Of a stretch of 64,000 nucleotides of DNA, positions 11,961 to 22,690 are shown in pieces. The position numbers and the translations under genes are program-made. Origin of the DNA: Protopterus annectens (taxonomy: Eukaryota; Chordata; Ceratodontiformes; Protopteridae); assembly GCF_019279795.1 (NCBI RefSeq), contig NC_056733.1, forward strand, positions 1,997,523,659 to 1,997,587,658. Direction: 5' to 3'. The stretch's first letter is position 1; each line of letters begins with the position of its first letter. The notes under the pieces are model-generated. The model was not told the DNA's origin. It made no database searches and saw only the letters and a program-made list of their open reading frames with translations.

Positions 11961-13924
11961 TAGACTTTGCATTGTTGTGATTTATATTGCTACTAGGAAT
12001 GATTTGCTTGTATTCTGTCAATGTATCAGAGTTCATTCATTTTCATTGAACTTCCTGTCACTTCTCATTTAAGTATTAATTTGGTGATTCCCATACAAAT
12101 GCCTCAGAGTTTATGGTTTAGTCATTTACTGATTACCTGTGCCTGCAGACAGTTTATCTGCAGCCGCAAAGTTCTGCTGGCAGATAAAAAAAAACAAAAC
12201 AGCTAATGGTTTTGCAGTTGTATGATTTTGCTCATCTCAAATAATGGATAACTTATAATTTTACATAATTTTAGTGTACACTTCCACCTATACGCATAAG
12301 GCTAGGGGAGCCATCATAATTTAATACACATATATGATCAGCTCATTTCTACCTTTTCCTCTTGCTGCCTAAGATTGCAACATTATACTGCTTCTATCTA
12401 GCCTTTATTTTGTTATAGTATAAACCACAGACACATTATTTCTAAATATATACTTTTCTACTTTAACATCACTGGCATTAACAGCAGTCATTGATAAGAC
12501 TCCTCTACTTCACATTTAAAGTACCTCTGCATATTGTGCAAAAATACTCTAAAGTCTAACATGCACTTCAACAAATTTATTATACACATATAACTGAAGA
12601 AAAAAATTACTTGGCAGTTATAGTTTCAGTTCCTTTCTTTATCCAGCTATACATTTTTTGGCTCCCTTGCATCATTCTTATGGTGTGTACTTTAGTGTCC
12701 CATCCATCACCGGGTCCCTCCTTCCCCCATTTATTCTGCTGCCTTTCCTCATTTGCTTACTGGTTCATATTCCTTTCCTTCATCTGTCAGGGTGGAGGTT
12801 CCCATATCCCTGCTTTTCTCTTTTCTCCTAGCACATAGCTAATTATAATTGGACTTGAGCCTCTTTTCTTGAGAGTCAAGAAAGCTCTGAATTTTGGCAT
12901 ATGTAGATCTGCTTTTATACTTACACACACTCTTGTTCCTTCTCAGATGTACAGTGCATGTTGAAGGAACCCAAAAGCTTTGAGTACTGGCCAGACTTCA
13001 GATCTTTGGCAGGGCATATCCCATATTAGCTTTGGCTAGTGCAACCGTGATCTATTTGAACATCTATTGAGGTAAATTTAGTTACCAAACTGTACTATGT
13101 GAAAGGATAACATTTAAATGTGACATTCAGCAAAAAAAAAAAAAGTTTTTTGGCTCATCCTCACAAGAAAGGTTCAAAAATGTAGAGGAAGAGAGCAAAA
13201 CTGGAATCAGTAAAGCAGGTTAGTTGACTCACCCCATTCCAAGATACAATAGAAATCCAGCTGAACAATGGTCTTTTCAGTGTGGAGTAAACAAAGTAGA
13301 TCCAGTCAAAGGAATGCCTGTGAGGAAAGCTAAACATACCTGAGGTGTCAGGGTAAAGATAAACAGCAAAAGAGGCATGGTTCCCCAAGTGTCTAGTGGT
13401 TGGTATTGGCTATGCTGCTAGCTTCCCCCATTTTCTTTCTGCCATTCATTCCCATATCTCTGTGGAGGGCAGACCATCCATTTCAAATGACATTAGTTCA
13501 GTGTTGACTGCCCACAGATGACAAAAGATTATTTCAGAGGTGTACTAGCTAGAATTCAGGAAGGCACCTTCCTTCTTGATTCTGCCACCAGTTTTTGGAG
13601 ACCAGATCCTCCCAATAGTCTTAGTTTAGACAAACTTGTGGAGTTGTGGAAAATATCACCACAATGGAGACTGGATATGATTTAAACTCTACACTGTTCC
13701 TAGTGCTAAAGATTGATAGCTCCTGGAGATCTGTTTTGCATCTATCCATGCTAAATAAATTCCTGAGAGTAGCCAGATTGTAGGTGCTCACTCTCAAGTC
13801 TGTCTCTGTTGTCAAGTGTATTCTTGGTCAGTCTGGTCTTGAAGGATGTCTGTCTTGACATTCCCATATAGAAAGAGCACAGGTAATCCTATGTTTAAAA
13901 GTGGATCACAGACAGTTAACAGTT
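11961..13924. other. Unassigned stretch between L1 copy 3 and DIRS-1
   Basis: AT-rich sequence with only short open frames and no recognisable protein motif. Parts of 12,250-12,800 resemble L1 inter-ORF sequence in texture, but I could not align them convincingly. No RNA gene was seen. Confidence 0.5.
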
Positions 13925-14077
13925 TTAATCTGAAGTAGTTAACTTCATTTGTCCATCAACCTATGGGTTATCGGATCCATATCGGATCCGAGCCGGCAGC
14001 TTCCAACAGCTAAGATCTGAGCTTCAAGCCCCTCCCCCTTACCCATAATCCCCTGCTATCCCTTCCTGACCTCAGAT
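13925..14077. repeat. DIRS-1 left inverted terminal repeat
   Basis: Reverse-complement matches the right terminal repeat (19,863-20,040) over blocks such as GGATCCGATATGGATCCGAT and GGGATTATGGGTAAGGGGGA. The outermost about 17 bases (TAATCTGAAGTAGTT) differ from the right end, as is normal for DIRS edges. Confidence 0.9.
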
Positions 14078-14177
14078 CTAGTTTGCCGCGGTTCTCTCAG
14101 CAGCTTGATCGAGCTTCCAGGCGTGGTGGTTGTCGAATTTGTGAGAAAAAAATCTCCTTTTTCTTAGTTTAAACAGA

Positions 14178-14179
<2 letters not shown>

Positions 14180-14227
<48 letters not shown>

Positions 14228-14263
14228 TGTGTGTCTGTGTGTCTGTGTGTGTGTCTGTGTGTA
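14180..14263. repeat. (GT)n microsatellite in DIRS-1 leader
   Basis: A run of GT dinucleotides with interspersed CT changes, between the left terminal repeat and gag. Confidence 0.95.
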
Positions 14264-14357
14264 ACGTAGTTCCCCTGTAGCTTTAACGTTGCCTTACCTG
14301 GTGTTTAGTTATCTATTTGTTAGTGTTATACTCTCCCCCTCGTGTGCGCATTAAGGT

Positions 14358-16651
14358 ATGTGGTTTAGGGGCCTAGAGTTGTGTTGTTGTTTTGTAGGTA
14401 CGGCAGAGGCACCCAAAACATTATTTTCAAAGTGTACTGAGTGTGGCCATAAGCTGTCCCCAGCAGATGGCCACACTCGGTGCATTTTATGCCTTGGGGT
14501 TGAACATCTTTCCACCGGCTGCACTATTTGCACATTGTTCAACCCCAGGGCCCTCAAGGAACGGAGGTCGAAGCTGATTCTGGCGGGACTTCTGCCCCCA
14601 GACCCGGCTTCGTCCTCAGGTCCCTCTGTGGCACCTGCTGTGGCTGCGGCAGTGCCATCTGCTATTCCCCTTCCCCTGGCCGGGACTCAACCTCCCACCT
14701 TGGGCCAGGAGGAGAGGGAAGCTAGAAATGAGAAACGCCAAGAAAAACACAAGCGGCGGGCCGAAGCTTCTGCATCAGCCCCGCCAGCCAAATGGGTTTC
14801 TCCTCCCAGGGCCTCCGAGTCTTCTCCTTCCCGGCTCCGTTCACCTTTCACCGGGGCCAGAGGAGGAGGAGACCCAGTCACCTTCGAGGTGGCACTCCCG
14901 GCCTGCCTTGGTGGCCTCATCAAGGTCTACCCGGAGTTTGTCCGATGAAGACTTGGACCGGATGATGCATAGGTTCCTCCAGGCCCAGCTGCAGATGGGA
15001 GTGCTCCTGAGCTCCACCCCCTTTTTCACCCCGATCGCTCCTTCTCCGACCCACTACCGGGTTTCGGAGCCTTTGGAGCTGGGTAGTGTCGGAGCCGGGG
15101 GACTGTCGGCACCGATAGTATCGGGTACTTTGGTGCCGATGGCACCTTCGAGTCGGTCGGGTCCCTTTTCTTCGGATCCAAGCTCTCGGAGCCGAGAGCT
15201 GAGCTTCAGATCTAGAGGTGTCAGTATGGCTTCAGCTCTGTCTCGGTCGGAGCATACTGGCCCTTCGGATCCGACCGCATCAGCACCAGCTCCGATCCGC
15301 ATGTCGGATCTGAGGGAGGGTCTGCTCTCAGATCCTAGGGAGAGCAGTTCTCCTTCGGCACTCGATGTCATGGAGAGGGTTTTGTCAAGGGATTCCAGGC
15401 CCCTGGCTTCAGCTATGGTTCCACCCTGCACTCCATCTCAGACAGATCCACCTTCCATCACCCGGCCCCAGGGACAGCCTGCACAGATGTCCCAGATAGT
15501 TCCCTTGCTGGAACAGGATGTAGTTGGTGAGGCCTCTTTGGACAGCCCCCCCGAGGAGGTCCCTCACAAACGCAAGTGCAAGAGGAGGCACTTGGACCCC
15601 CCTGAGTCCTTGACAGAGGACACAGACTTGGAGGAAGGGGAAGGCTTCCCAAGGTCACCCCCCGAAGACGTCTCCTTCGGAGACATCATGGAGATGCTTC
15701 GGATCAGAGTGGGGGTGTCTGCCCCAAAACCTTCCTCTGATGAGTCTGTGTTTCTGGAGGTGTTTGAAGCAGGCCCGTCTACCTCTTGGGTGTCCCCTCC
15801 TGCCGATCCCCTGATAGGCCTGATTACTACCAGGGCATGGAAGGAACCGGACTCTGTGGAGCCCATTCCAAAGAGGCCGGACAAAATTCTCAGCCCCCCT
15901 TCAGATAAGTCATGTTGGAGCAAGGGAGCCCCGGTAGATGCCATGTTGGTGGCGGCCGTCACCAAAAGGGAACTGGCCCAGGAGAGTTCCTCGGTCCATC
16001 CTCCAGACAAGGAGTCTCAGACGATGGACCATCTGGGGAAGCGGGTGTTCACTTCAGCCACCTTTTCCATGAGGTCACTGAATTATATGGCACACGTGAT
16101 ACAGCTCCAGTGGGATATTATCAAAGAATACGCTGGGTCGCCCCTAGAGTCCATGTCGGCGGAGGACAAGAAAGTGTACCCGAATGGCCACTCTCAAATC
16201 TATCTACAATACATCTATGCGGTTACTATCCCATGCCACGGAAGGAGCCGCTAGAGCTAGCGGAGCGGGTGTCGTCCTACGGCGACAGGCGTGGCTCCGT
16301 CATTGTGATTTCATGGAACCCTTTAAGGCTTTGTTTGCAAATGCCCCGTTTGATGGTTCTGCCCTTTTTGGCAAGACCATACGCGACACACTGGTCCAGA
16401 GCGAGAAAGACGGGAAGATGTTGTCTGCCATCGGAGTCCGCCTCTCTGCTCCCCAGAGGTACTTCTCCAGGAACCAAAAGGGACAGAAGAAGATGTGGTT
16501 CCGGAAGTCTCAACAGTCCCGTTTCGCTCTGGACCCCTCGTCCTTCAGAGGCAGAGGAGGACAGGGTGGACGCCGCCCTAGAGGCAGAGGGGGCCCGAAG
16601 AACTTTGGGTCCAGACAACCTTTCTCTGATTGGCCCACACAGCAACCCTGA
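14358..16651 (+). pseudogene. DIRS-1 gag-like ORF, frameshifted
   Basis: The structural/RNA-binding protein of the element. The N-terminus holds a cysteine/histidine cluster: CTECGHKLSPADGHTRCILC followed by LGVEHLSTGCTIC. A long Ser/Pro/Glu-rich middle (14,860-16,180) contains SDEDLDRMMHRFLQAQLQMG. The C-terminal segment from about 16,184 has LRRQAWLRHCDF, FDGSALFGKTI and an RGRGGQGGRRPRGRGG tail, as in other DIRS gag proteins. The three blocks lie in three frames, so at least two frameshifts, near 14,860 and 16,180, break the gene. The start at 14,358 is the first ATG that keeps the cysteine cluster in frame. Confidence 0.8.
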
Positions 16652-18126
16652 AGGGTTACCCAACTGCTCCACTCTGGAGGCAGTCGGGGGGCATTTCTCG
16701 AGGCACCTGGCAGCTTGGGAGTCCATTACAACAGATCGCTGGGTGCTTCAGATCATATCCAGAGGCTACAAGATTCCCTTTCTCAATCCCCCTCTCAGTT
16801 CCCAAAGCCTCCCCATGTCCCACCCAATCAAAGGGAGGTGGCAGCCGAGAAAATACTCCGGCTGCTAGAAAAAAGAGCAATCCAGCACGTCCCCCCAGAC
16901 CAGTCCGGATCAGGCTTTTACTCCAGGTTCTTCTTGGTGCCAAAAAAGACGGGGGACCTAAGACCAATCCTCGACCTGTCCTTTCTAAACCTGTCAGTAG
17001 CCAAAGAAAAGTTCTGGATGGTCACCCTTCAATCCATTCTCCCCCTTCTGCAGGAGAACGACTGGATGTGCTCCATAGACCTCAAGGATGCGTACTACCA
17101 CATTTTGATGGACAGATGATCCAGGAGGTTTCTCCACTTCCGGTTGGGAGCCAGCCATTATCAATTCAGGGTCCTGCCCTTTGGTCACACCACAGCCCCC
17201 AGTGTGTTCACCAAAGTGTTAACTGTTGTAGCGGCCCACCTGAGATTCCAGGGAATTCAGGTCTTTCCGTACCTCGATGACTGGCTCCTGACTGCCCCCA
17301 CCAGGCATCTACTATGCACCACCAGGGATTACTTTCTCCATCTAGCTCCCCATCTGGGGATCACTATCAACATCGGGAAATCTTCCCTTCTCCCAACTCA
17401 AATCCTAGATTTCATCAGAGCCAGATTGAACACAAACCAGCTTCTAGCCTTCTTGACTCCGGACCGGCTACGAAATCTGAAACTCCATGTACTGGCCCTT
17501 CTACAATCCTCAGCTCCCCCTGTGGAATTGGTCCTGAGGGCTCTAGGCTTGATGGTGGCAACCATCAACCTACTACCCATGGCGCGCTTAAACATGAGAA
17601 TTCTTCAATGGACTTTGCAAGTTCAATGGTCCTTCCTGCAACATCCCCTGAGCTTCCCCATTCCTCTCAGCAGGGTGTATAGGAAAGCCCACTTATGGTG
17701 GCTCCCACTTATGGTAGCTCCAGTCCTCGGACCTCCAGAAGGGGCGCCCCTTCTCTGTGTCCCCTCCTCTAGCCATGGTGACCACGGACACCTCTCGCCT
17801 CAGGTGGGGGGGGGCACTGCTTGGGCAGGACCGCCCAAGGCACGTGGAACCATTCGGAGACCTCATTGCATATCAATGTCCTAGAGATGAGAGCGGTGCT
17901 TTTGGCATTGCAAGCACTTCAGAGCCTTCTTCCCTTGGGGACAATTGTGATCCAGACAGACAACATGTCGGTCATCTGGTATATCAATAAACAAGGGAGA
18001 ACCAGGTCCTATTCACTTTGTCGGGAGGCCATGAGAGTGTGGGAATGGGCGATGTCCACCAACCGCTTTCTCATAGCAATGCACATTCCTGGATGGTCCA
18101 ACATTTTGGCAGACAGACTGAGTTGA
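16652..18126 (+). pseudogene. DIRS-1 reverse transcriptase and RNase H
   Basis: The RT begins around WVLQIISRGYKIPFLNPP (about 16,740). It continues after a frameshift near 16,790 with FFLVPKKTGDLRPILDLSFL, CSIDLKDAYYHILMDR, and after an in-frame TGA (17,117-17,119) with FRVLPFGHTTAPSVFTKVL and the catalytic YLDDWLL at about 17,275. RNase H follows another frameshift near 17,820, with LHINVLEMRAVLLAL, QTDNMSVIWYINKQG and a final GWSNILADRLS. The catalytic YLDD pair is intact. The TGA follows AGA and sits where CGA decay is likely. Frames shift about three times, so the copy is dead but fairly recent. Confidence 0.9.
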
Positions 18127-18567
18127 ACCATCCTATCACCATACGAGTGGTCTCTGAATCCCAGAGTAGCGAAGCAGATTTTCTCCAAATGGGGTCAACC
18201 TCGTTGCGATCTTTTTGCCTCTCCTTCGAACGCAAAGTGCAGCGACTACTTCGCTCTAATTCCCCCACCCGGGGAATCCCCCAGAGATGCTCTGGTGCAT
18301 GTTTGGCCACCTGGTCTACTTTATGCTTACCCTCCTCTGCCCCTGATGCTAAAGTTTTTACAGAAAGCCAGATGGTTGGGGAGCAGAATAATCCTCATTG
18401 CCCCATTCTGGCCTCGTCAAGCTTGGTTCCCATATCTATGGTCTCATCTAGTGAATCCCCCATGGATTCTAGATCCCATCCCGAATCTGATCTTTCACCC
18501 ATCAGGCCTGTCAACCCCGAATCTGAACAACCTCAAGCTCACAGCTTGGTTGATCCAGTTCCAGTGA
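18127..18567 (+). pseudogene. DIRS-1 post-RNase H segment, possible methyltransferase-like region
   Basis: Same frame as RNase H after a TGA at 18,124-18,126. It reads CDLFASPSNAKCSDYFAL, then LLYAYPPLPLMLKFLQKARW and IILIAPFWPRQAWFPYLW. In DIRS elements the part between RNase H and recombinase includes a Dam-like adenine methyltransferase region in many families, and the PP-containing motif could correspond to its DPPY box. That correspondence is inference. It could equally be only the conserved connector common to vertebrate DIRS pol proteins. Confidence 0.55.
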
Positions 18568-19596
18568 TAGCTAGGACTCCCGGTATCTCATCCCCTGTCA
18601 AGGCTATTCTAGTAGCCGCTCACAAGCCATCTACTAGAAGAATTTATAATAGCAAATGGAAGTGTTTTTCTATTTGGGTGGAGCATCACAACTTAGATCC
18701 CTTTACAGCTCCATTGCCAGCAGTACTAGATTTTCTGTCAGGATTATTCGACCAAGGTGCTAGCTCTTCTACGGTCAAAGTCCAGTTGGCTGCAATCTCT
18801 CATTATCATGTTGGCAGTGATCTTGGCCCTTTGATTTCGTCCAAACTATGTAAGACCTTCCTAAAAGGCACTTTCCTACTAAGGCCTCCGGTTAAAGATG
18901 CAGTCCCTCCTTGGGATTTAACTCTTGTACTTGTCTCTAACAGCTCCTCCCTTTGAGCTTGCAACTTCGGTGGATCTGAAATACTTATCTTGGAAGACAG
19001 TTTTTCTTGTTGCCATAACTTCAGCCAGAAGGGTCTCGGAGCTTCAAGCCCTTTGCGCCAAGCCACCGTATTTGATTTTTCACAAAGATAGAGTCTCACT
19101 CAGGACCAACCCCTCTTTTCTGCCCAAAATTGCTTTGGAGTCTAATATCAACCAATCCATTAATTTACCAGTTTTCTTTCCAAATTATCAGAACAAAGGT
19201 GAATACAAGTTGTACTCTCTAGACGTACATAGGCAACTAAGATTCTATTTGCACAGGACAGCTGATCACAGGAAATCAGACCAGCTTTTTGTATCCTTTG
19301 CTAAATCCTCTTTGGGGAAACCTGTAACAAAAGTCACATTGTCCAGATGGATTTCCCAATGTATTGTTTTGGCATATGAGAGTTCTGGACGGCCTGCACC
19401 TCAAGGAGTCCATGCCCATTCTACTCGGTCGATTTCTACCTCTGCTGCTTTTCGATCTAGGGTGTCATTGGATGACATTTGTTCAGCAGCCACTTGGGCT
19501 TCATCTCATACATTTATAAACCATTACAAATTGGATATTGTTTCCAGAGGGAGAGCATCCTTTGGCTCTGCAGTGCTCCGGAACATCCTTCCATGA
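18568..19596 (+). pseudogene. DIRS-1 tyrosine recombinase
   Basis: The enzyme that would integrate the circular DNA copy. The N-terminal SAM-like core-binding part (about 18,590-18,930) reads AAHKPSTRRIYNSKWKCFSI and LPAVLDFLSGLFDQGASSST. After a frameshift near 18,940 the catalytic domain reads VAITSARRVSELQAL (first Arg), HAHSTRSISTSAAF (His-x-x-Arg) and FINHYKLD (nucleophile Tyr). All tetrad residues that can be checked are kept. The frame ends just before the internal complementary region, as in other DIRS elements. One frameshift is the only visible lesion. Confidence 0.9.
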
Positions 19597-19630
19597 GGAC
19601 CTCCCAAGAATCAGGTAGCTGGGGACTCTG

Positions 19631-19735
19631 TCCCATAGGTTGATGGACAAATTAAGTTAACTACTTCAGATTAAGAAGTTATGTACTCACCATAACATTC
19701 CATCTGAGTAGGTAAACTTCATTTGTCAGGAACCG
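19631..19735. repeat. DIRS-1 internal complementary region
   Basis: The first half (CCCATAGGTTGATGGACAAA to CAGATTAA) is complementary to the outer edge of the left repeat. The second half (GAAGTTATGTACTCACCATA to CTTCATTTGTCAG) is complementary to the outer edge of the right repeat. The two halves join at CAGATTAAGAAG, reproducing the expected circle junction. This is the feature DIRS elements use to rebuild both ends. Confidence 0.92.
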
Positions 19736-19862
19736 TCCCTCCCTCTGTCCCCCTAACCTATATGGATGTTCAAAGGACTCTTGCTTTCATGGCAGATTGT
19801 CTGTAGGTTAGAGTATGGAGGTGGTTCTTGGTATCATATAGTCTATGGATAAGCAAACTCAA

Positions 19863-20040
19863 TCTGAGGTCAGGAAGGGATAGCAGGGGATTATGGGTAA
19901 GGGGGAGGAGCTTGGTGGTCGGATCTTAGCTGTTGGAATCTGCCGGCTCGGATCCGATATGGATCCGATAACCCATAGGTTGCTGACAAATGAAGTTTAC
20001 CTACTCAGATGGAACATTATGGTGAGTACATAACTTCTTA
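19863..20040. repeat. DIRS-1 right inverted terminal repeat
   Basis: Mirror of the left repeat, with a longer outer edge ending GTGAGTACATAACTTCTTA that is represented in the second half of the internal complementary region. Confidence 0.9.
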
Positions 20041-20333
20041 TTTTCCTACCATCTGGCCTATCAGTAGCTCCCCAAGACTTTCATCAGTGCATGCTAAAGC
20101 TTCAAGGGGAACATATTTACCTCTGCCTGTATGACTGATATAATCAGTAAAATGTGTCATGTAATCCTTTTTGCTCATTATGTGTTGATTAATCAATCTG
20201 GAGTTCTCCATGAACTATCCCATATTGAATGTGGCCCCAGAGAAATCAAAAGATTTTCCTTGGGGCTTACCTCAATACAGAGAAAGGGCAGCCTTTTCCT
20301 TCCTAAGGAAAGAGCTGTCCATTTTCCAAGTGT
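20041..20333. other. Flank of DIRS-1, possibly decayed older DIRS
   Basis: No open gene. On the minus strand near 20,110 a short stretch can be read as a worn tyrosine-recombinase box, which would fit the decayed minus-strand DIRS at 22.7-24.9 kb continuing to here. Weak. Confidence 0.3.
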
Positions 20334-20349
20334 GGTTCAGAAGGATCTA

Positions 20350-20676
20350 CTTCAGATGATCGAAGTTTTAAAACTTCGAATTTCATATGGCTGAGACCAT
20401 ATGACTGAAGTTTCAAAACTTTGAACACCCAAAAGAAAAACAAAAACAAAATAAAAAAAAAATTCCTGGATGTTTTTGCAGGGGGTCAAGTACCCCCCAC
20501 ACCCCCTGCTATTTAAATATACCAACTCCAAGATCACAGTACAGCAAGGAAAAAGGAAAATTTCCAGTTCTGCACTGTATGGAGATTTCTGTTCAGATCA
20601 TTTGATGTTTTAAAACTTTGATCATATGGTCTCAGCCATATGAAATTTGAAGTTTTAAAACTTCGATCATCTGAAG
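20350..20676. mobile_element. Fold-back MITE with about 55-bp inverted ends
   Basis: CTTCAGATGATCGAAGTTTT begins the left arm. The right arm (ending at 20,676) is its reverse complement with one mismatch over about 52 bases, through CATATGGCTGAGACCATATGA. Each arm contains smaller palindromes (GAAGTTTTAAAACTTC; CATATGGCTGAGACCATATG). The core shares CCCCACACCCCCT and ATATACCAACTCC with elements at 26.6 and 22.4 kb. GGTTCAGAAG(G/T)AT occurs at 20,334-20,346 and 20,684-20,696 and may be a target duplication or coincidence. Confidence 0.8.
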
Positions 20677-20696
20677 GGGACTTGGTTCAGAAGTAT

Positions 20697-22390
20697 AGTT
20701 GTCAGTGGGAAGTATTCTGAAAGTCCTAGCGCATATATTCTCTTCTAATGGTTCTACTAGCCAGACTGCATCTGAAAAAAAATGCAGTGGTGCCTCAGGA
20801 ATCAAAAACAGCTGTGCAACCACCTTTCTCCATTGGATAGCTCCTCTCATTCCATCTAGCCAGTCTACTTTGATGGAATCTATTTTAGTCCCACAACAGT
20901 TGCAAACTTTCACCATTGATATTTTGGATCTTGCTTAGGTGAGTCACATTTGGAACAGCTAAAGTTTTGTAGAAAATGAAACAAAATCATGCTATGCAAG
21001 CATGTTAACATGAAGGAGGCTCTGACCGTGTGTTTGGCTATCTAAGTATTCACATCAACAGTGGCACCATTCACTCTTAAGTGTAGCAACTGAGAATATC
21101 ACAGTGATGTATATAAAATTGAGAGAGTTTTACCTGTGCAGGTTGAAACTGCTGATATGAGAACTTGACATCTAACTGAGTTTTGCACCCCCAGTCCTCT
21201 TATATCACTGTAGTCCAGGACATTTTGGCAGTTAAATTAATCAGAACTAGTGTCAGCAGCCAGGAGTGGACGCTAGAGCTTGAAGTTTTCCTATCATATA
21301 TCCAATGATAAGGTCTACCAAAGACAGATCTTTGTCAGACAAAACTACCTGCTGTAGAGGATTTAATCCAGATTTCCAGGCTTAAAAGCACTGTTAAATA
21401 AATGTATACAACATCCTATGGTATGGAGATCCCCTGTATTCTTTTACACTCTTACTCCTTTTGCAAAGGTGCTTCAAAAGATCCAAATGGGCAAGGTCTA
21501 ACTCTTCTTAGTGGGCTCTGTTTGGTTGAGACAGTTTTTGTTCAAATGGCAACTTCTGCAGTAGTGCATACTCCGCACTCAGAATGAGAAACCTCTGATG
21601 AAGTGCAGATTATAAGATTCAGAAGATGGCAGCTGGGATCCTCTCAGCTTGACACCTTTAGAATTCCTCTTGGATGTGATCAGAATGCTATAAAAGGCCA
21701 GGAAGCACATCACAAAGTAATCTTTTTTAGCTTGTGTGGTGCTCATTAAGGGGAATTCACTCCAATGAATGCAAGAAGCCATAGGCCATGTAGTACCTGT
21801 CAGAACTTTAAATGAATAGTCTTGTGTCATTCCATCAGAGCACCCACACCATTGCTGCATGTCTGCCCATGAATTGTCTCTTGTCCACATACTTTGGTTA
21901 TGCCGTTCTGGAAGGAAGTATTGAGGCAGAGACCACCTAATAGATCTGTAATTCTTCTATGTGATCTTAACTTTGTGATGGAAAAACTAACGTAGCCTTT
22001 TATGAAAAGAGGCAGAGCCCCCTGCCCTCTTTAGTAATGGGTGTTAACCCTATTCCTGCCCCTTCCCTCAACCCTAACCCTACACCTTACCTTTATAAAA
22101 ATCTTCCTGTAACACTGCTACTGCACAAGACATACTAGGACACACAAACATTCAGAAATGTATACCAATAGCACTATGTCTATGTCCTAATCTAACCCTG
22201 ATCCTAGCCTTAAAATACACAAACTCACACACAAATATACACCTGTGTCCTTCACACATTCCTGATCCTAACCCTAATTCACATGCACACACACTCACAC
22301 CCCTGCAATCCTAATATCTGTTTCGACATTACACATCATCATTTCCACTGCTCAGCTATCCTTCAGTCAATATTAAACCACACTGTTTGA
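20697..22390. other. Unassigned interspersed sequence
   Basis: No protein motif recognised. 21,990-22,330 is C-rich with a few CCCTAA-like words, too few to call telomeric. Confidence 0.5.
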
Positions 22391-22399
22391 GCCAAGGAA

Positions 22400-22610
22400 A
22401 CAGCATTTGACAAATGTAGGAGACCCATACACGCCAACTCCAAAATTACACTACCACATTTGGGAAAAGGGCAAATTCCCTGATCTCCACTGTATTGTGA
22501 TCTCTATAAAATCAGTCTTCCCGCCATACTCAAAAGTCAATGTGTCGGACCATCAACCGTATGGTCTTGATTTTTTGAAAATCTACATTCTAAAACATTG
22601 ATTTTATGAA
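22400..22610. repeat. Diverged relative of the fold-back MITE core
   Basis: It contains CGCCAACTCCAAAATTACAC and then CCCTGATCTCCACTGTATTG, matching the core of the 20.35-kb element (ACCAACTCCAAGATCACAGT ... CTGCACTGTATGGAGATTTC). The arms are too worn to pair convincingly. Confidence 0.5.
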
Positions 22611-22690
22611 TGGGACCAATTTTAGTGGACATAGGCAGGCAGGCATAAATGGCTGAAGCATAGACTTTTATTCTAGAGTAGGAAAGTCCT

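Larger units (their letters stand above)
13925..20040 (+). mobile_element. DIRS-type retrotransposon with inverted repeats and internal complementary region
   Basis: A 6.1-kb element: left inverted repeat, gag, RT-RNase H, possible methyltransferase segment, tyrosine recombinase, internal complementary region, right inverted repeat. It has no integrase or aspartic protease, as expected for DIRS elements, which integrate through a tyrosine recombinase and a circular intermediate. Frameshifts in gag, RT and YR and TGA stops in RT make this copy non-autonomous, but the architecture is complete. There is no target duplication, as expected; flanks are TTT-rich on both sides. Confidence 0.92.

Noticed and set aside
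14687..15658. Long open frames on the strand opposite the DIRS gag
   Set aside because: Shadows of a GC-rich coding region; the plus-strand frames have the cysteine cluster and RG-rich tail of gag.
22060..22280. CCCTAA-like words suggesting interstitial telomere repeats
   Set aside because: Only one to three scattered units in C-rich sequence, no array.
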